From CAIZGX01 sp044354975 (GTDB lineage: Bacteria; Bacteroidota; Bacteroidia; Flavobacteriales_D; Sanyastnellaceae): 15,458 nucleotides of DNA. Made by a program: the position numbers and the translations under genes. A model generated the notes under the pieces. That model was given only the letters and a program-made list of their open reading frames with translations, searched no databases and was not told where the DNA came from. The stretch's first letter is position 1. Each line of letters opens with the position of its first letter. Of the stretch, positions 8,128 through 14,344 are shown in pieces. The stretch is from NCBI GenBank assembly GCA_044354975.1, contig JBIKZA010000055.1, forward strand, positions 1 to 15,458. Direction: 5' to 3'.

Positions 8128-9156
8128 ATGATAGTTAGAAAGAGAAACGGAATGAGAATGAGCGAGCTCGCGTGCTTGATAGTGCTATTTGTTGTCTCCT
8201 CTCGCTCTATTGCTCAAGATATTCACTTCAGTCAGTTCGATCAGGCTATGCTCTGGCAGAACAGCGCTCAGGTGGGCGCTTTCAATGGACAATTTCGTTT
8301 TGCAGCCAATCAGCGAAATCAATGGCGAAGTGTTACGACACCTTATCAGACATTCGGTTTTTCTGCTGAAGCGAAAGAGTTCAATGCGAAACTTTGGTCT
8401 TTCGGATTGAATGCAGGAAGTGATGTTGCAGGGGATTCTCGTTTTAGAACATCGCAAGTTCAGCTTCATGCTGCGCATACCCTTTACAAGCCGAACGATA
8501 GTTTAGAGGTGAGAGGTGGAGGTTCATTCGGAATTACTTCACGCGGATTTGATCCCAGTGCATTGATTTACGATTCACAATGGAACGGAATGAGTTTCGA
8601 TCCAACGCTTTCAACAAATGAGATTTATGCAACCACAGCGCGTGTTTATCCTTCAATAGGTTTGTCCGTTTTCATTCAGAAACAACAAAATAAATTCCGA
8701 TGGAATGCGGGTTATTCGTTGAGCAACATTACACGACCGAAGCAGAGTTTCAAAGACAACAATGCCGTTGTGCTCGATATGCGTCATGCCATTCAAGCGA
8801 GCGCAAGAATTCCTTTGAATTCGCAATATGAGGTTGAAGCGCTTTCGTTGTTTCAACTTCAAGGAAAAATGAAGGAATTGGTTTTAGGGTCCAGGGCGTA
8901 CTATAAACTGCCATCTGAAAAGTGGGAGAATCAGCGCGTGTTTGCAGGCGTTCACGGAAGGTTTCGTGACGCTGCTTGGATTGAATTAGGAGCAGAATAC
9001 AACGAATGGCGCGTGGGAATGTCGTATGATTTGAACACATCAACGCTTCGTCCAGCGAGCACGGGAAGAGGAGGTTTGGAATTTTCCCTTGGCTACATTG
9101 TTCCTCCAAAACCGAAACCCGGAAACTTGAAAAAGATCTGCATTCCTTATTACTAA
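8128..9156 (+). CDS. PorP/SprF family type IX secretion membrane protein
   Basis: A 342-residue outer-membrane protein of the PorP/SprF family. After a Sec signal (hydrophobic LACLIVLFVVSS, cleavage near SIAQ) comes the hallmark mature start QDIHFSQFDQAMLWQNSAQVG, where family members read 'QD.HFSQF...p...NPA..G', then alternating beta strands and the typical end GGLEFSLGYI. SprF is needed for export and surface attachment of the type B cargo SprB, and PorP/SprF genes usually sit beside such cargo, as here (7 bases after the giant gene). I chose ATG 8128. A TTG at 8113 would overlap the upstream gene, and ATGs at 8152 and 8158 also leave a signal peptide; the purine-rich stretch AGAAAGAGAAACGG before 8152 makes that start a real alternative. 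Confidence 0.9.
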   Translation: MIVRKRNGMRMSELACLIVLFVVSSRSIAQDIHFSQFDQAMLWQNSAQVGAFNGQFRFAANQRNQWRSVTTPYQTFGFSAEAKEFNAKLWSFGLNAGSDVAGDSRFRTSQVQLHAAHTLYKPNDSLEVRGGGSFGITSRGFDPSALIYDSQWNGMSFDPTLSTNEIYATTARVYPSIGLSVFIQKQQNKFRWNAGYSLSNITRPKQSFKDNNAVVLDMRHAIQASARIPLNSQYEVEALSLFQLQGKMKELVLGSRAYYKLPSEKWENQRVFAGVHGRFRDAAWIELGAEYNEWRVGMSYDLNTSTLRPASTGRGGLEFSLGYIVPPKPKPGNLKKICIPYY

Positions 9157-9165
9157 AAACGATTG

Positions 9166-9173
9166 TAGCTTTG
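9166..9173 (+). promoter_or_regulatory. Candidate -7 element upstream of selO
   Basis: TAGCTTTG matches TAnnTTTG exactly and sits ten bases after the PorP/SprF stop, within the common Bacteroidota context TTGTAGCTTTG. No TTTG box is visible at the expected distance upstream. If used, selO has its own transcript with a leader of about 80 bases. Confidence 0.45.
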
Positions 9174-9194
9174 TAGGTATAGATTTTACCAATG

Positions 9195-9208
9195 AACTTC
9201 TAGAAGTT
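9195..9208 (+). repeat. 14-base perfect palindrome in the selO leader
   Basis: AACTTCTAGAAGTT is a perfect palindrome with no loop, 55 bases before the selO ATG and 22 bases after the candidate -7 box. It could be an operator for a dimeric regulator. About one 14-base palindrome is expected by chance in a window of this size, so the evidence is only its position. Confidence 0.3.
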
Positions 9209-9262
9209 AAAATACATTGTATCTGCATAAAGGCATAAGAACTGGGTGAAACCTTCTGTCGC

Positions 9263-10654
9263 ATGAAACTGAACTACGCACAATTACCGGAAGAACTTTA
9301 TACGAATGCTTTTCCTGATATTTTTGAAAAGTCATATGTTGTTTTTTGGAATGAAAAATTGACAAACACTTTTCCAGACGCATGCATTGCAGAGGAATTT
9401 GAACGATTGGTCAATGGAAGCGATCAGTGGTCGAAACAGCCGTTGGCAATGGCTTACGCAGGACATCAGTTTGGACACTTCAATGTGCTTGGCGACGGAA
9501 GAGCTTGTTTGGTTGATGAATGGAAATCCTCGGAGGGATTTCTTCACGACGTTCATTTGAAGGGTAGTGGAATCACACCGTATTCACGAAGAGGCGACGG
9601 ACGTGCAACGTTGAAAGCGATGTTGCGCGAAGCCATCATGAGTGAAGCGATTCATGCACTCCAAATTCCAACAACACGAACGCTTGCTGTTTTAAATACG
9701 GGAGATCAGATTCATCGAAACGGAATGGAGAAGGCAGGACTTTTAGCTCGCACGGCTTCTAGTCATCTGCGTGTCGGTACGTTTGAGTATGCAAGCATGC
9801 ATGAGAGCGAGGATGTTTTGAAATCACTAGCCGATTATGCTATTGCGCGACATTATCCGCAATGCGCGAGTTTAGAAAATCCGTATTTAGAATTGTTGAA
9901 GGAGGTTGTTCGCGTGCAGACGGATTTAATAGTGAATTGGATGCGCGTAGGGTTTATTCATGGCGTTATGAATACTGACAATATGAGCATTTCTGGAGAG
10001 ACGATAGATTACGGTCCGTGTGCATTTATGAATGTGTATGGTCCAAAGACATGTTTTAGTTCTATCGATACTGCGAAGCGATATGCGTTCGCGAGTCAGC
10101 CTGGAATTGCACAATGGAATCTTTGGGTGTTCGCGAATAGCTTAATGACGCTCATTCATGAAAATCCAAAAGTCGCTAAGGAAATGGCTGTGGAAGTCAT
10201 TGAAGAATTCCCTGATCAGTTTGGAACGGCTTATTACAAAATGATGGGCGAGAAATTGGGTGTGGAGATTAACACTCAAGAAGGAAGGGAGTGGGTGGAA
10301 GAGCTGCTTTCAATCATGGAAGAAACACATTCAGATTATACGAACTCATTTTTGTTTTTGGAAGGGAAGGAAGTGAGAGAAGTTTATTTAACCACCAGCC
10401 TTCGCTATGAATTGTGGTTGGCTCAGAAAAATGATTTCAGTAAGATTGAAAAAGAGAATATCAATCCAGTTGTCATTCCTCGAAATGAATGGGTTGAAAG
10501 GGTATTGGCAGAAGCAGTGGACAACGACAATTGGGAGTTATTTCAGTCCTACCTTGATCGACTTAAAAATCCATACGAACTAATTTCGGAAGATGTTTTT
10601 TCCACCTTCAATCCGAAAAATGATTTGAGTTTTAAAACTTTTTGCGGAACGTAG
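9263..10654 (+). CDS. selO: SelO/YdiU protein adenylyltransferase (AMPylase)
   Basis: A 463-residue SelO-family pseudokinase, which transfers AMP from ATP to protein hydroxyls and is linked to redox homeostasis. Visible blocks: AYAGHQFG (65-72), LGDGRA (76-81), HLKGSGITPYSRRGDGRA (98-115) with Lys100 at the phosphate-binding position, LREAIMSEA (121-129), the SSHLRVGTFE block (166-175), and GVMNTDNMSISGETIDYGP (234-252) with Asp239, Asn240 and Asp249 at the positions of the catalytic/metal residues D252, N253 and D262 of P. syringae SelO (constant offset of 13, also for Lys100/K113). The C-terminus ends FCGT, placing Cys461 third from the end, where E. coli YdiU has its regulatory Cys and human SelO its selenocysteine. 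The segment after GHQFG is one residue shorter than in the common G...PQLGDG form. The start is the first ATG. It is convergent with the DUF4197 gene, one base apart. Confidence 0.95.
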   Translation: MKLNYAQLPEELYTNAFPDIFEKSYVVFWNEKLTNTFPDACIAEEFERLVNGSDQWSKQPLAMAYAGHQFGHFNVLGDGRACLVDEWKSSEGFLHDVHLKGSGITPYSRRGDGRATLKAMLREAIMSEAIHALQIPTTRTLAVLNTGDQIHRNGMEKAGLLARTASSHLRVGTFEYASMHESEDVLKSLADYAIARHYPQCASLENPYLELLKEVVRVQTDLIVNWMRVGFIHGVMNTDNMSISGETIDYGPCAFMNVYGPKTCFSSIDTAKRYAFASQPGIAQWNLWVFANSLMTLIHENPKVAKEMAVEVIEEFPDQFGTAYYKMMGEKLGVEINTQEGREWVEELLSIMEETHSDYTNSFLFLEGKEVREVYLTTSLRYELWLAQKNDFSKIEKENINPVVIPRNEWVERVLAEAVDNDNWELFQSYLDRLKNPYELISEDVFSTFNPKNDLSFKTFCGT

Positions 10655-10655
10655 A

Positions 10656-11384
10656 CTACCCTCCAAAAACCTTCTTCAATAATTCTGAAGTGCGTGCAAT
10701 TGGATCTTTGCGAATGAGTAATTCTTCCTCAGCAACCTTTACAAAAAGTCCATCAATGGCGCGTTCGGTGGCGAACTGAACCAAGTCAGGATTAACCTTT
10801 TCAATCAAAGGAATTTTATTGTAGCGTGTAATAACAAACTCCCAATTCTTTGTAGCGCCTACTTTATCGAGTGATGTTTTTATAATGGGTTTGAATGCTT
10901 CAACCAAGGCAGCGCGTGTTTTCGATTTCAAATATTCTGTCCCGGCGTTTTCTCCACCTTTTACAATGTTTATGGCATCGGTAATGGTCATGTCTGAAAT
11001 AGTACGGACGAAAATGTCTTTCGCCGCGCTACCTGCATCTTCCGCTGCGCGATTAAGAGATAGAATTACATCGTCACATTCTTTGTTTAATCCGAGGCTG
11101 CGCAATTTGTCTTCAACCTTTTTCGCATCTGGAGGAAAAGGAATTTTTATTTTCGGATTCCCGAAATATCCGTCGGCTTTCGAAACAATTTCGGTTCCTT
11201 TCGTCGCTCCTTTACTCAAAGCTTCTTTCAAGGCTTTACCAGCTTCCTCTTCCGTGAATCCAGAAGTTTTAGCGGTTTGTTGAAGCTTCTGTTCAGCTTG
11301 TTTCTTCAGGTCTTTAAGACTCTGAGCACAAGAACTCATGCTCAAGAATACGCCAACCACAAAAATCGAAAATGCTTTTTTCAT
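10656..11384 (-). CDS. DUF4197 lipoprotein of unknown function
   Basis: A 242-residue protein recognised as DUF4197, a family of exported bacterial proteins with no assigned function. The N-terminus MKKAFSIFVVGVFLSMSSC is a signal with a probable lipidation Cys at 19 (MSSC, with Met at -3 in place of the usual Leu); cleavage after CAQ by signal peptidase I is the alternative. The rest is mostly helical. Family-typical stretches are EEEAGKALKEALSKGATKG (45-63), YFGNPKIKIPFPPDAK (73-88) and TERAIDGLFVKVAEEE (206-221), then RTSELLKKVFG at the end. Its ATG lies 17 bases after the ftcD stop on the same strand, so cotranscription is likely. Its stop is one base from the selO stop with no terminator between. 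Confidence 0.85.
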   Translation of the reverse strand: MKKAFSIFVVGVFLSMSSCAQSLKDLKKQAEQKLQQTAKTSGFTEEEAGKALKEALSKGATKGTEIVSKADGYFGNPKIKIPFPPDAKKVEDKLRSLGLNKECDDVILSLNRAAEDAGSAAKDIFVRTISDMTITDAINIVKGGENAGTEYLKSKTRAALVEAFKPIIKTSLDKVGATKNWEFVITRYNKIPLIEKVNPDLVQFATERAIDGLFVKVAEEELLIRKDPIARTSELLKKVFGG

Positions 11385-11401
11385 ATGTATTTTATAAATG
11401 A

Positions 11402-13084
11402 TTATATCTTCCCTAAAACCTTGCCACGTAATTCCGCATCTTTCGCATCGGTTAATTTCTCCAACTCCGCTGCTTCGTTCATTAATTTTTCTGTGAACAC
11501 TTTATCTATTATTCCTCCTGCGTTCACGCGTACGTTGTAACAAGCGCCAATCACCGCCGTGCGAATAGCCAAGGCGCCAACACCAGCATCGGTAACCGAG
11601 TTCGGATTGCCTATTTCAATCATGGCTTCACAAACTTCAAAGGCTTTGAATGCAACGCGAGCAGTGCGCAAAGGAATCTCCATCGCATATTTTGAAGACG
11701 ATTGAATGGCTTCGGTGCGAGTGGCTTTTTCTTCGTCGCTGTTTTTCGGTAATCCGAAGGCTTCCATAATCTTATTGAAAGACTGCGTGTCTTCATCGAC
11801 CAACCAATTCAATTCGTCTTGAATATCTTTTGCTTTAACGGCCCAATTCGAAAACTCTTCCCAGCGTGCATCCCATCCGCGCTTGTGCGCGCTAAGGTTT
11901 GCTACCATTCCCGCTAATGCAGCGCCCATGGATCCGCAGTAAGCACTGACAGATCCTCCACCGGGTGCAGGAGATTCGCTCAATGTTTCATTGGCGAAAG
12001 CGGTTAGACTCATGTCAACCAATTTCTTCCCACCACCTAAATTCTTTTCAATAATGAATTCAATAATTTTTTCTTCTGGGTGGAAAGGAGCAAGGTCGTC
12101 GAGTCCCAAAGATTTTACGGCAATCTTTATTTTTTCATTGTCGGAAATTCCGAGTGAACGTTCTTGTTTCTTCAAGAAATAATCCGCGGCATCCAATAAA
12201 CTTTTCTTCGGAATTAATCCGACTAATTCACTTCCCGTTACACGAACACCGCGCTCTGCCGCCTTGTTACATGATTCTTCAAAAGCAACATGAACTGGAG
12301 TGATGTTTATGTTGGTGAGGTTCAGCGACAATTGCGCAACACCGTATTCTTCAATAAACCAACCGATTCCTTTTACAGATTTTAATGTTCCCGGAATGCG
12401 CTTAGGCTCTCCGTTTACATCCAACACAGGTTTCCCACCTTCATTCAAAACACGTCCAGCCTCGCGAATGTCGAACGCAATTGCGTTGGCACGACGCGTT
12501 GAAGTGGTGTTCAAATTCACATTGTATGCTACAAGAAAATCGCGCGCGCCAATTGTTGTGATTCCAGATTTGCGAACGCTTTCTGTTACTTCATTCGGAC
12601 CGAAATCGGGTGTCCATTCTAAAGTTGAAATTTTTTCTATCGCTTCGTATTCTCCTTTTCTACAGTTCGCCAAATTTGCACGAACTTCTTGCTTCGCGGC
12701 ACTTTCATAAAAATATCCAGGTATACCTAATTCTCTTCCCACACGTTCTCCCAATTGATGGGCAAACGCAGCACACTCCTCAAGGGTAACTCCAGCAATA
12801 GGAACGAGAGGACAAACATCGGTTGCACCTTGACGTGGATGCTCACCTTTATGTGAACGCATGTCAATGAGTTCTTGCGCTTTCTTCATCAATTGAAATG
12901 CGCCTTCGAGCACAGCTTCAGGCTCACCGGCAATGGTAATCACGGTTCTGTTAGTTGAAGCTCCCGGATCTACATCCAATAGCATTACTCCAGGCACTGC
13001 GGCTGCAGCCTGTGCAATGGTGTTGATTTTGTCTTTGTCTCTTCCCTCCGAAATATTCGGAACGCATTCAATGATTTGTTTCAT
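11402..13084 (-). CDS. ftcD: Bifunctional glutamate formimidoyltransferase / formimidoyl-THF cyclodeaminase
   Basis: A 560-residue fusion enzyme of histidine breakdown. It moves the formimidoyl group from N-formimidoyl-glutamate to tetrahydrofolate, then releases ammonia to give 5,10-methenyl-THF. The transferase half opens IIECVPNISEGRD (4-16), has RSHKGEHPRQGATDVCP (76-92) with His82, the same number as the proposed general base in mammalian FTCD, and ends near 330. The cyclodeaminase half (about 350-560) has the SESPAPGGGSVSAYCG block (369-384) and DEDTQSFNKIMEA (430-442). The length matches animal FTCD (541). I chose the ATG at 13084 because the frame's 67 upstream codons encode a low-quality, family-unlike extension that would also cross the opposite-strand promoter. 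No hutH, hutU or hutI is in the window. Confidence 0.96.
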   Translation of the reverse strand: MKQIIECVPNISEGRDKDKINTIAQAAAAVPGVMLLDVDPGASTNRTVITIAGEPEAVLEGAFQLMKKAQELIDMRSHKGEHPRQGATDVCPLVPIAGVTLEECAAFAHQLGERVGRELGIPGYFYESAAKQEVRANLANCRKGEYEAIEKISTLEWTPDFGPNEVTESVRKSGITTIGARDFLVAYNVNLNTTSTRRANAIAFDIREAGRVLNEGGKPVLDVNGEPKRIPGTLKSVKGIGWFIEEYGVAQLSLNLTNINITPVHVAFEESCNKAAERGVRVTGSELVGLIPKKSLLDAADYFLKKQERSLGISDNEKIKIAVKSLGLDDLAPFHPEEKIIEFIIEKNLGGGKKLVDMSLTAFANETLSESPAPGGGSVSAYCGSMGAALAGMVANLSAHKRGWDARWEEFSNWAVKAKDIQDELNWLVDEDTQSFNKIMEAFGLPKNSDEEKATRTEAIQSSSKYAMEIPLRTARVAFKAFEVCEAMIEIGNPNSVTDAGVGALAIRTAVIGACYNVRVNAGGIIDKVFTEKLMNEAAELEKLTDAKDAELRGKVLGKI

Positions 13085-13103
13085 GTGTGTTGAAGTAAGG
13101 GTA

Positions 13104-13111
13104 CAAAGGTA
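13104..13111 (-). promoter_or_regulatory. Candidate -7 element upstream of ftcD
   Basis: On the minus strand TACCTTTG matches TAnnTTTG exactly, 19 bases before the chosen ftcD ATG, in the common Bacteroidota form TACCTTTGTACC. A TTTG box at the usual distance is not obvious. Its position supports the start at 13084 over the upstream ATG at 13285. Confidence 0.5.
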
Positions 13112-13142
13112 GCTAAGACAAGTAATTTTATCGGTTGGAAAA

Positions 13143-13176
13143 TGTACGTGTATTATTTGAAAAAAGTATACGTACA
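13143..13176. promoter_or_regulatory. Paired operator-like sites at the toxin-antitoxin promoter
   Basis: Two near-copies of the palindrome TGTACGTACA lie 24 bases apart, start to start: TGTACGTGTA (13143-13152) and TATACGTACA (13167-13176). Each differs from the perfect palindrome at one position, and the two deviations are mirror images. Seen as one element they form an inverted repeat with perfect 10-base arms (13140-13149 and 13170-13179) around 20 bases. The right site overlaps the candidate -7 box of the antitoxin gene. This is what an autorepressor operator of a ribbon-helix-helix antitoxin would look like; binding is inferred. Confidence 0.65.
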
Positions 13177-13180
13177 TTTG
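13173..13180 (+). promoter_or_regulatory. Candidate -7 element of the toxin-antitoxin operon
   Basis: TACATTTG matches TAnnTTTG exactly and ends 4 bases before the antitoxin ATG, so the transcript would be leaderless or nearly so. It overlaps the right operator-like site. A TTTG at 13156-13159 is only 13 bases upstream, shorter than the usual 19 or so. Confidence 0.45.
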
Positions 13181-13184
13181 TTTT

Positions 13185-13469
13185 ATGAAGAAGTTAAAAA
13201 GTAAATCAGAATATCGTCCGAAGCTCACGCTCAGCGTGAGTGAAGAGGTTATTGAAAAGGCGAAGAAGTATGCCGCTGAGCACAATCAGTCTATTTCGTC
13301 TTTGGTGGAAAATTACTTAGCGTCTTTGGTGAACGAGGCTGCTGGAAATTACGTGCCTGTGAACACAGAGCTGCAGGCTCTTCATTCGCTCTTGAAAAAA
13401 TCGAATGCTAAGCGAAAGCTCAATTTGGAAGAAGAACGTTTGAATTATTTGTTGAGCAAAAATGAATAA
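13185..13469 (+). CDS. Ribbon-helix-helix-like antitoxin (DUF6364-type)
   Basis: A 94-residue protein that looks like the antitoxin of a type II pair. After a basic N-terminus comes one beta strand, KLTLSV (13-18), then helix EEVIEKAKKYAAEHN (20-34), turn QSIS and helix SLVENYLASLV (39-49), the ribbon-helix-helix DNA-binding pattern. 'KLTLSv.eeviekAKkyA..h..SiSklvE.yL' is, as I recall it, the DUF6364 antitoxin pattern of Bacteroidota. The acidic and basic C-terminal tail (60-94) would wrap the toxin. It overlaps the PIN gene by 8 bases, which couples translation. Two TGTACGTACA-like sites just upstream suggest autorepression. The family name is from memory; the antitoxin role rests on fold pattern plus context. 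Confidence 0.85.
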   Translation: MKKLKSKSEYRPKLTLSVSEEVIEKAKKYAAEHNQSISSLVENYLASLVNEAAGNYVPVNTELQALHSLLKKSNAKRKLNLEEERLNYLLSKNE

Positions 13470-13878
13470 GCCCCGTTTATTCATTGATTCAGATGTTATT
13501 TTGGATTTGGTCTTACAAAGGGAAGAACACTATGAATGTGCACAGAAATTATTTGATCAATTTCAGCAAGGAAAAAGTGTCCTCTACACCTCGTCAATTA
13601 TTGTAGCTAACATTCATTTTATTATTCGGAAACTGCATGATGTGAAATTTGCGAATAGTTCAGTTTCGTTTGTGAGCAAGCATTTCCAGATTATAGATGC
13701 GAACAACGAGGATATCGAGTCATCTATTCAATCGAAGTTTTCTGACTTCGAAGATGGAGTTCAATATTTTTCTGCGCTTCGTTCGAAAAAGATTGACGCA
13801 CTGATAACAAGAAATGTGAAAGATTACAAACACTCCCAGCTACCCGTTTTCACTCCGAAGCAATGGTGCAAGCGATAG
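13462..13878 (+). CDS. PIN-domain toxin (VapC-like ribonuclease)
   Basis: A 138-residue PIN-domain protein, probably a Mg2+-dependent ribonuclease toxin neutralised by the upstream antitoxin. Visible features are the opening strand and acidic site LFIDSDVILDLVL (7-18; Asp9, with Asp11 where Asn is common), the helix EHYECAQKLFDQF, the middle acidic block SDFEDGVQYFSA (94-105; Asp98 the best metal ligand) and the closing strand ALITRNVKDY (113-122; Asn118, Asp121). The Glu found after the second strand in classical VapC is not evident (SSIIVANIHFIIRK), which I recall as usual for the PIN_3-like Bacteroidota group. Length is typical of VapC (130-140). The RNA target cannot be predicted. The frame is intact and the acidic residues are present, so the toxin is probably active. 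Confidence 0.88.
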   Translation: MNKPRLFIDSDVILDLVLQREEHYECAQKLFDQFQQGKSVLYTSSIIVANIHFIIRKLHDVKFANSSVSFVSKHFQIIDANNEDIESSIQSKFSDFEDGVQYFSALRSKKIDALITRNVKDYKHSQLPVFTPKQWCKR

Positions 13879-13910
13879 TTGAATCCAATTCAGATAGCGT
13901 TGTATCTTCA
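13879..13910 (+). promoter_or_regulatory. Weak candidate promoter of the membrane protein-esterase pair
   Basis: TTG (13879-13881), then after 21 bases TATCTTCA (13903-13910), which matches six of eight positions of TAnnTTTG in the familiar context GTTGTATCTTC. It lies 17 bases before the ATG at 13928. If not used, the next two genes would depend on read-through from the toxin-antitoxin operon, 49 bases upstream. Confidence 0.3.
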
Positions 13911-13927
13911 CACCGAAATTTTATTGA

Positions 13928-14344
13928 ATGCTGCGGACAATTCTGAATCTTTTTATTTTCGTTGTTTGCGTCTTAACAGGCGGAATGTTGAATGGAATAA
14001 TTGTGCAATACAGCGGCGCTATTATCCCTCCTCCAACCGGTTTTGATTTAACAACCGAAGAAGGATTGAAAGCTGCGATGGTTGTAATGGAGCCGAGACA
14101 TTTTATTATGCCATTTCTAGCACATGCGATGGGAACCTTGGCTGGTGCATTTTTAGTAACGCTGTTGATTAAAGAACGGAAATTATTCCGCGCATTACTC
14201 GTTGGGTTTCTCTTTTTTCTTGCAGGAACTTATATGGTGTTTATCTTGCCGTCACCTTTGTGGTTCGACGCTTTAGATTTGGGATTGGCCTATATTCCTA
14301 TGGCTTGGATTGGTTATAAACTGGCGCTTCGCTTTTCGAAATAA
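13928..14344 (+). CDS. Small four-helix membrane protein of unknown function
   Basis: A 138-residue integral membrane protein with four hydrophobic helices: about 5-26, 59-81, 87-107 and 114-134. Between helices 1 and 2 is a polar loop with SGAIIPPPTGFD (29-40) and EPRHFIMPFLAHAMGTLAGAF (55-75), the latter with a conserved-looking Pro-Arg-His and Ala-His-Ala pattern; the helix 3-4 turn holds LPSPLWFDALDL. I recognise this as a conserved but unnamed protein of Flavobacteria and relatives and can give no function. Its stop TAA is directly followed by the ATG of the esterase gene (TAAATG), implying one mRNA and coupled translation. The start is the first ATG of the frame, close upstream of helix 1. 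Confidence 0.8.
   Translation: MLRTILNLFIFVVCVLTGGMLNGIIVQYSGAIIPPPTGFDLTTEEGLKAAMVVMEPRHFIMPFLAHAMGTLAGAFLVTLLIKERKLFRALLVGFLFFLAGTYMVFILPSPLWFDALDLGLAYIPMAWIGYKLALRFSK

Noticed and set aside
8750..9109. 119-codon minus-strand frame
   Set aside because: Antisense to the PorP/SprF gene; composition looks like a shadow, no family features.
10885..11283. 132-codon plus-strand frame
   Set aside because: Antisense to the DUF4197 gene, with no recognisable motif or start context.
12300..12710. 136-codon plus-strand frame
   Set aside because: Lies wholly antisense to ftcD, resembles no known protein and is explained by codon use of the real gene.
13085..13285. N-terminal 67-codon extension of ftcD in the same frame
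   Set aside because: It is unlike the family, ends exactly where the conserved MKQIIECVPNISEG start begins, and would cover the opposite-strand antitoxin promoter and operator. A -7 box at 13104-13111 also favours the shorter form.
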